This document shows, piece after piece, positions 62,216 to 64,000 of a stretch of 64,000 nucleotides of DNA. The stretch comes from an uncultured Pelagibacteraceae bacterium (GTDB lineage: Bacteria; Pseudomonadota; Alphaproteobacteria; Pelagibacterales; Pelagibacteraceae): assembly GCA_902611265.1 (NCBI GenBank), contig CACLYY010000001.1, forward strand, positions 124,001 through 188,000. The letters run 5' to 3'. A program made the translations under genes and the position numbers. Every line of letters starts with the position of its first letter. Within the stretch, counting starts at the first letter, position 1. The notes beneath the pieces were generated by a model, which was given only the letters and a program-made list of their open reading frames with translations, searched no databases and was not told the DNA's origin.

Positions 62216-63283
62216 ATGTTGGAGTATATTATATTAATATTTATTGCTGTCTTAGTTGTGCTAATTGTTTTGGTAATTAAGAAGCTTGACCATGCAAAAA
62301 GTAATCAAAGTAATGAAAATCTTTCTGAAAAAATAGAAAAATTAATTGAAAAAAATGCTGAGAATAATTCTGTTTTAACTGAAAAAATCACTGAAAAACA
62401 AAGTGATTTATCAGAAAAAATTACGCAAAAACAAAGTGATTTATCAGAAAAAATTACACAAAAACAAAATGAGTCAGATAAAGAAATTAGGTCGATAGTT
62501 AGCGGTTTAAATGAAAGATTGGCCAGGATTGATAAGGCACAGGAAGAAATTAATGAGATAAAAACTAGTGTAATTGATTTTAAAAATCTTTTTAACAATC
62601 AAGGTACTAGAGGAAGGTTAGGAAATGATTCCTTAAAAACAATTGTCTCCGATGTTTTAAGTAAAAAGTATTTCGATATGGAATATACTTTATCAAATGG
62701 AAAAAGAGTTGATTGTTTTTTACATCTTGGAGAACCTCATGAATGTGTCCCAATAGACTCTAAATTTGCTTGGGAAAATTATACAAAATTAATTACCGAG
62801 AAAGATGAACAACAAAAGAAAAATTATGCAAAATTATTTTCTGATGATATAAAAAAACATATCAAGGATATTTCAGAAAAATATATCATAGAAAATGAGA
62901 CAGCTCCATTTGCAATTATGTATGTTGCATCCGAAGGTGTTTATAATGCTATAATGGAGGCAAAAGGAAATTTTTCAGATGAAGCAAGAACTAAAAATGT
63001 TATAATTGTATCGCCTAATACTATTTTTGGTTTTTTAAAGACATACAGACTATTTATTGACAACAAGGAAATGAGTGAAAAAGCCGATATCATTCAAAAA
63101 GAATTTAGCAAAATATTTGAAGACATCACTAGATTTTCTGAAAGATTTAGCAATATTGATAAAAGAAATACACAATTGACAGAAGATTTTAGAAAACTTC
63201 AAATATCAGTAGATGCAATTACTAATAGGGCTAAAAGAGTTAAAGATTTAGAATTTGATAAAAAAGACCTTATAAATCAATGA
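62216..63283 (+). CDS. rmuC: DNA recombination protein RmuC
   Basis: Membrane-anchored nuclease-like protein of 355 aa that limits inversions and rearrangement at short repeats. A transmembrane helix (residues about 3-22) is followed by a coiled coil of about 100 residues with an internal tandem repeat, then the PD-(D/E)XK-like RmuC domain: RGRLGNDSLKTIVSDVL, CVPIDSKFAWENY, AFAIMYVASEGVYNAIM-like sequence and VSPNTIFGFLKTYRL. The ATG is preceded by AAAGAAAGAAAAC, a weak site. Its stop overlaps the next ATG (ATGA). Length is shorter than E. coli RmuC (475 aa). Confidence 0.9.
   Translation: MLEYIILIFIAVLVVLIVLVIKKLDHAKSNQSNENLSEKIEKLIEKNAENNSVLTEKITEKQSDLSEKITQKQSDLSEKITQKQNESDKEIRSIVSGLNERLARIDKAQEEINEIKTSVIDFKNLFNNQGTRGRLGNDSLKTIVSDVLSKKYFDMEYTLSNGKRVDCFLHLGEPHECVPIDSKFAWENYTKLITEKDEQQKKNYAKLFSDDIKKHIKDISEKYIIENETAPFAIMYVASEGVYNAIMEAKGNFSDEARTKNVIIVSPNTIFGFLKTYRLFIDNKEMSEKADIIQKEFSKIFEDITRFSERFSNIDKRNTQLTEDFRKLQISVDAITNRAKRVKDLEFDKKDLINQ
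62396..62461 (+). repeat. Two 33-bp tandem repeats inside rmuC
   Basis: Units 62396-62428 and 62429-62461 differ by one base; a third partial unit follows from 62462. Each unit adds 11 residues (KQSDLSEKITQ) to the coiled coil. The copy number is likely to vary through slippage while keeping frame, changing the length of the coiled coil by about three helical turns. Confidence 0.85.
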
Positions 63284-64000
63284 ATTTGGCAATCTGGGAT
63301 ATAGAATCTTCAAGTGCTAGCACTGACTTTGGTAGCATCATAGAAATTGGGGGAATACTATTTGACGAGAACTTTAAAGAAAAAGATAGATTTAATCTTC
63401 GATGCAGACTTCATGAAACTGAGATTTTTCAAGCTGCAGCTTTAATAGTTAACAAGACATCAATTAAACAACTTACTCAAACAAATCTAAGTCACTATCA
63501 AATGCTTGGGCAGGTTGAAAAAATTTTTAAGAAATGGAGCCCTGCTATTTTCTTAGGATGGAGTTCACTAAATTTCGATGAGGAGATGATAAGAAAAGAA
63601 TTTTTCAAAAGTATTAGGTATCCTTATTTGACAAATTCTGCACCAAATACAAGACATGATGGAATAAATATTGCAAGAGCTGCATATGCAGTAGATCCAA
63701 CAGTTTTAGAAACTGAAATTAATGAAAAAAATAACCCAGTTTTTAAATTAGCATCTCTGGCTCAGATGCAAGGTATAGATGCAAGTGATGCTCACTCCGC
63801 GCTAGCTGATGCAGAACTTACTGCAAAAGTTTTGAAAATTGTAAAAAAAAAACAAGAACATACTTGGGAGTCTTTTTTAAGCACTGCAAATAAATCTAAT
63901 ACTGAGACTATTATAAAAAAAGGAGAAATAATAACATTAAACGAATATTATTATGGAAAGTCCAGGCTTCATTTAGTTGTACCGCTACATGCAAAACATT
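63280..64000 (+). CDS. sbcB: Exonuclease I-like (DEDD) nuclease, 3' end cut by window edge
   Basis: Frame from ATG 63280, overlapping the rmuC stop by 4 nt, and open to the window end; 240 residues are visible. The DEDD exonuclease motifs are seen: Exo I LAIWDIESSS, Exo II GWSSLNFDEEMIRKEF and Exo III DASDAHSALADAELT with the HxAxxD pattern. The spacing, RHDGINIARAAYA and the adjoining LAxLxQxxGI-type helix match exonuclease I (SbcB) rather than the DNA polymerase III epsilon chain. It degrades single-stranded DNA 3' to 5' in that family. The C-terminal SH3-like and helical domains would lie beyond the edge. Confidence 0.8.
   Translation, partial: MNLAIWDIESSSASTDFGSIIEIGGILFDENFKEKDRFNLRCRLHETEIFQAAALIVNKTSIKQLTQTNLSHYQMLGQVEKIFKKWSPAIFLGWSSLNFDEEMIRKEFFKSIRYPYLTNSAPNTRHDGINIARAAYAVDPTVLETEINEKNNPVFKLASLAQMQGIDASDAHSALADAELTAKVLKIVKKKQEHTWESFLSTANKSNTETIIKKGEIITLNEYYYGKSRLHLVVPLHAKH

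Noticed and set aside
62380-62480. CRISPR-like array
   Set aside because: The repeats are contiguous, in frame in rmuC, without spacers; they code for a coiled coil.

Overview
The window looks like one contiguous piece of a streamlined, very AT-rich alphaproteobacterial chromosome, most likely SAR11 (Pelagibacterales). The reasons are very low GC by eye, intergenic gaps of mostly 0-50 nt, many start/stop overlaps, no insertion sequence, prophage, rRNA or CRISPR, and family content typical of alphaproteobacteria: RegB quinone-sensing kinase, a CobS/CobT pair beside a J-domain protein and BolA, the murA-DUF2948-hisD-infA order, TRAP transport, and a divergent HisRS paired with a tRNA-His that lacks G-1. 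The assignment is inference from gene families and layout; no database was searched.

Layout. 1-4833: 3' part of an acetoacetyl-CoA synthetase gene, then a TAXI-type TRAP transporter (receptor, intercistronic hairpin, fused permease). 4837-12271: PaaI-type thioesterase, tRNA-Arg, a pyruvate dehydrogenase pair in which the lipoyl domain is on E1 instead of E2, a gamma-butyrobetaine-hydroxylase-like oxygenase, an EamA transporter and UppP. 12449-18378: gltD-gltB, the GOGAT route for ammonium. 18371-28735: alpha/beta hydrolase, GT4 glycosyltransferase, then the translation block thrS-infC-rpmI-rplT-pheS-pheT-lepA. 28737-32446: a small glycan-modification island (GT17, GT2, sugar epimerase, FkbM methyltransferase) containing tRNA-Ser. 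32639-41130: gyrB-regB, then cobT, cobS and the J-domain gene on the minus strand, divergent bolA, and aroB-aroK.

41186-45279: two membrane or envelope proteins of unknown function, then def-fmt-truA. 45276-52615 is one long minus-strand gene series, rpmH-rnpA-yidD-yidC-argB-HAD-dapD-dapE, that ends in a histone-deacetylase-fold protein and a SET-domain protein. 52699-57592: a TVP38-type membrane protein, tRNA-Thr, two tiny basic proteins, dcd, murA, DUF2948, hisD and infA. 57598-61403: tRNA-Phe, a cold-shock gene with structured flanks, then tRNA-His, hisS, hisZ and hisG packed head to tail. 61405-64000: three DNA-processing genes (an MGME1-like PD-(D/E)XK nuclease, RmuC, and the 5' part of an exonuclease I-like gene).

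The most unusual points are the lipoyl-domain relocation in pyruvate dehydrogenase, the pairing of SET and HDAC-fold proteins at the end of a lysine-biosynthesis operon, the co-located derived tRNA-His and HisRS, the near-leaderless palindromic start shared by the J-domain and bolA genes, and the MGME1-like nuclease. Most of the window is ordinary core metabolism; I do not see a defence system or other dedicated novel cassette.
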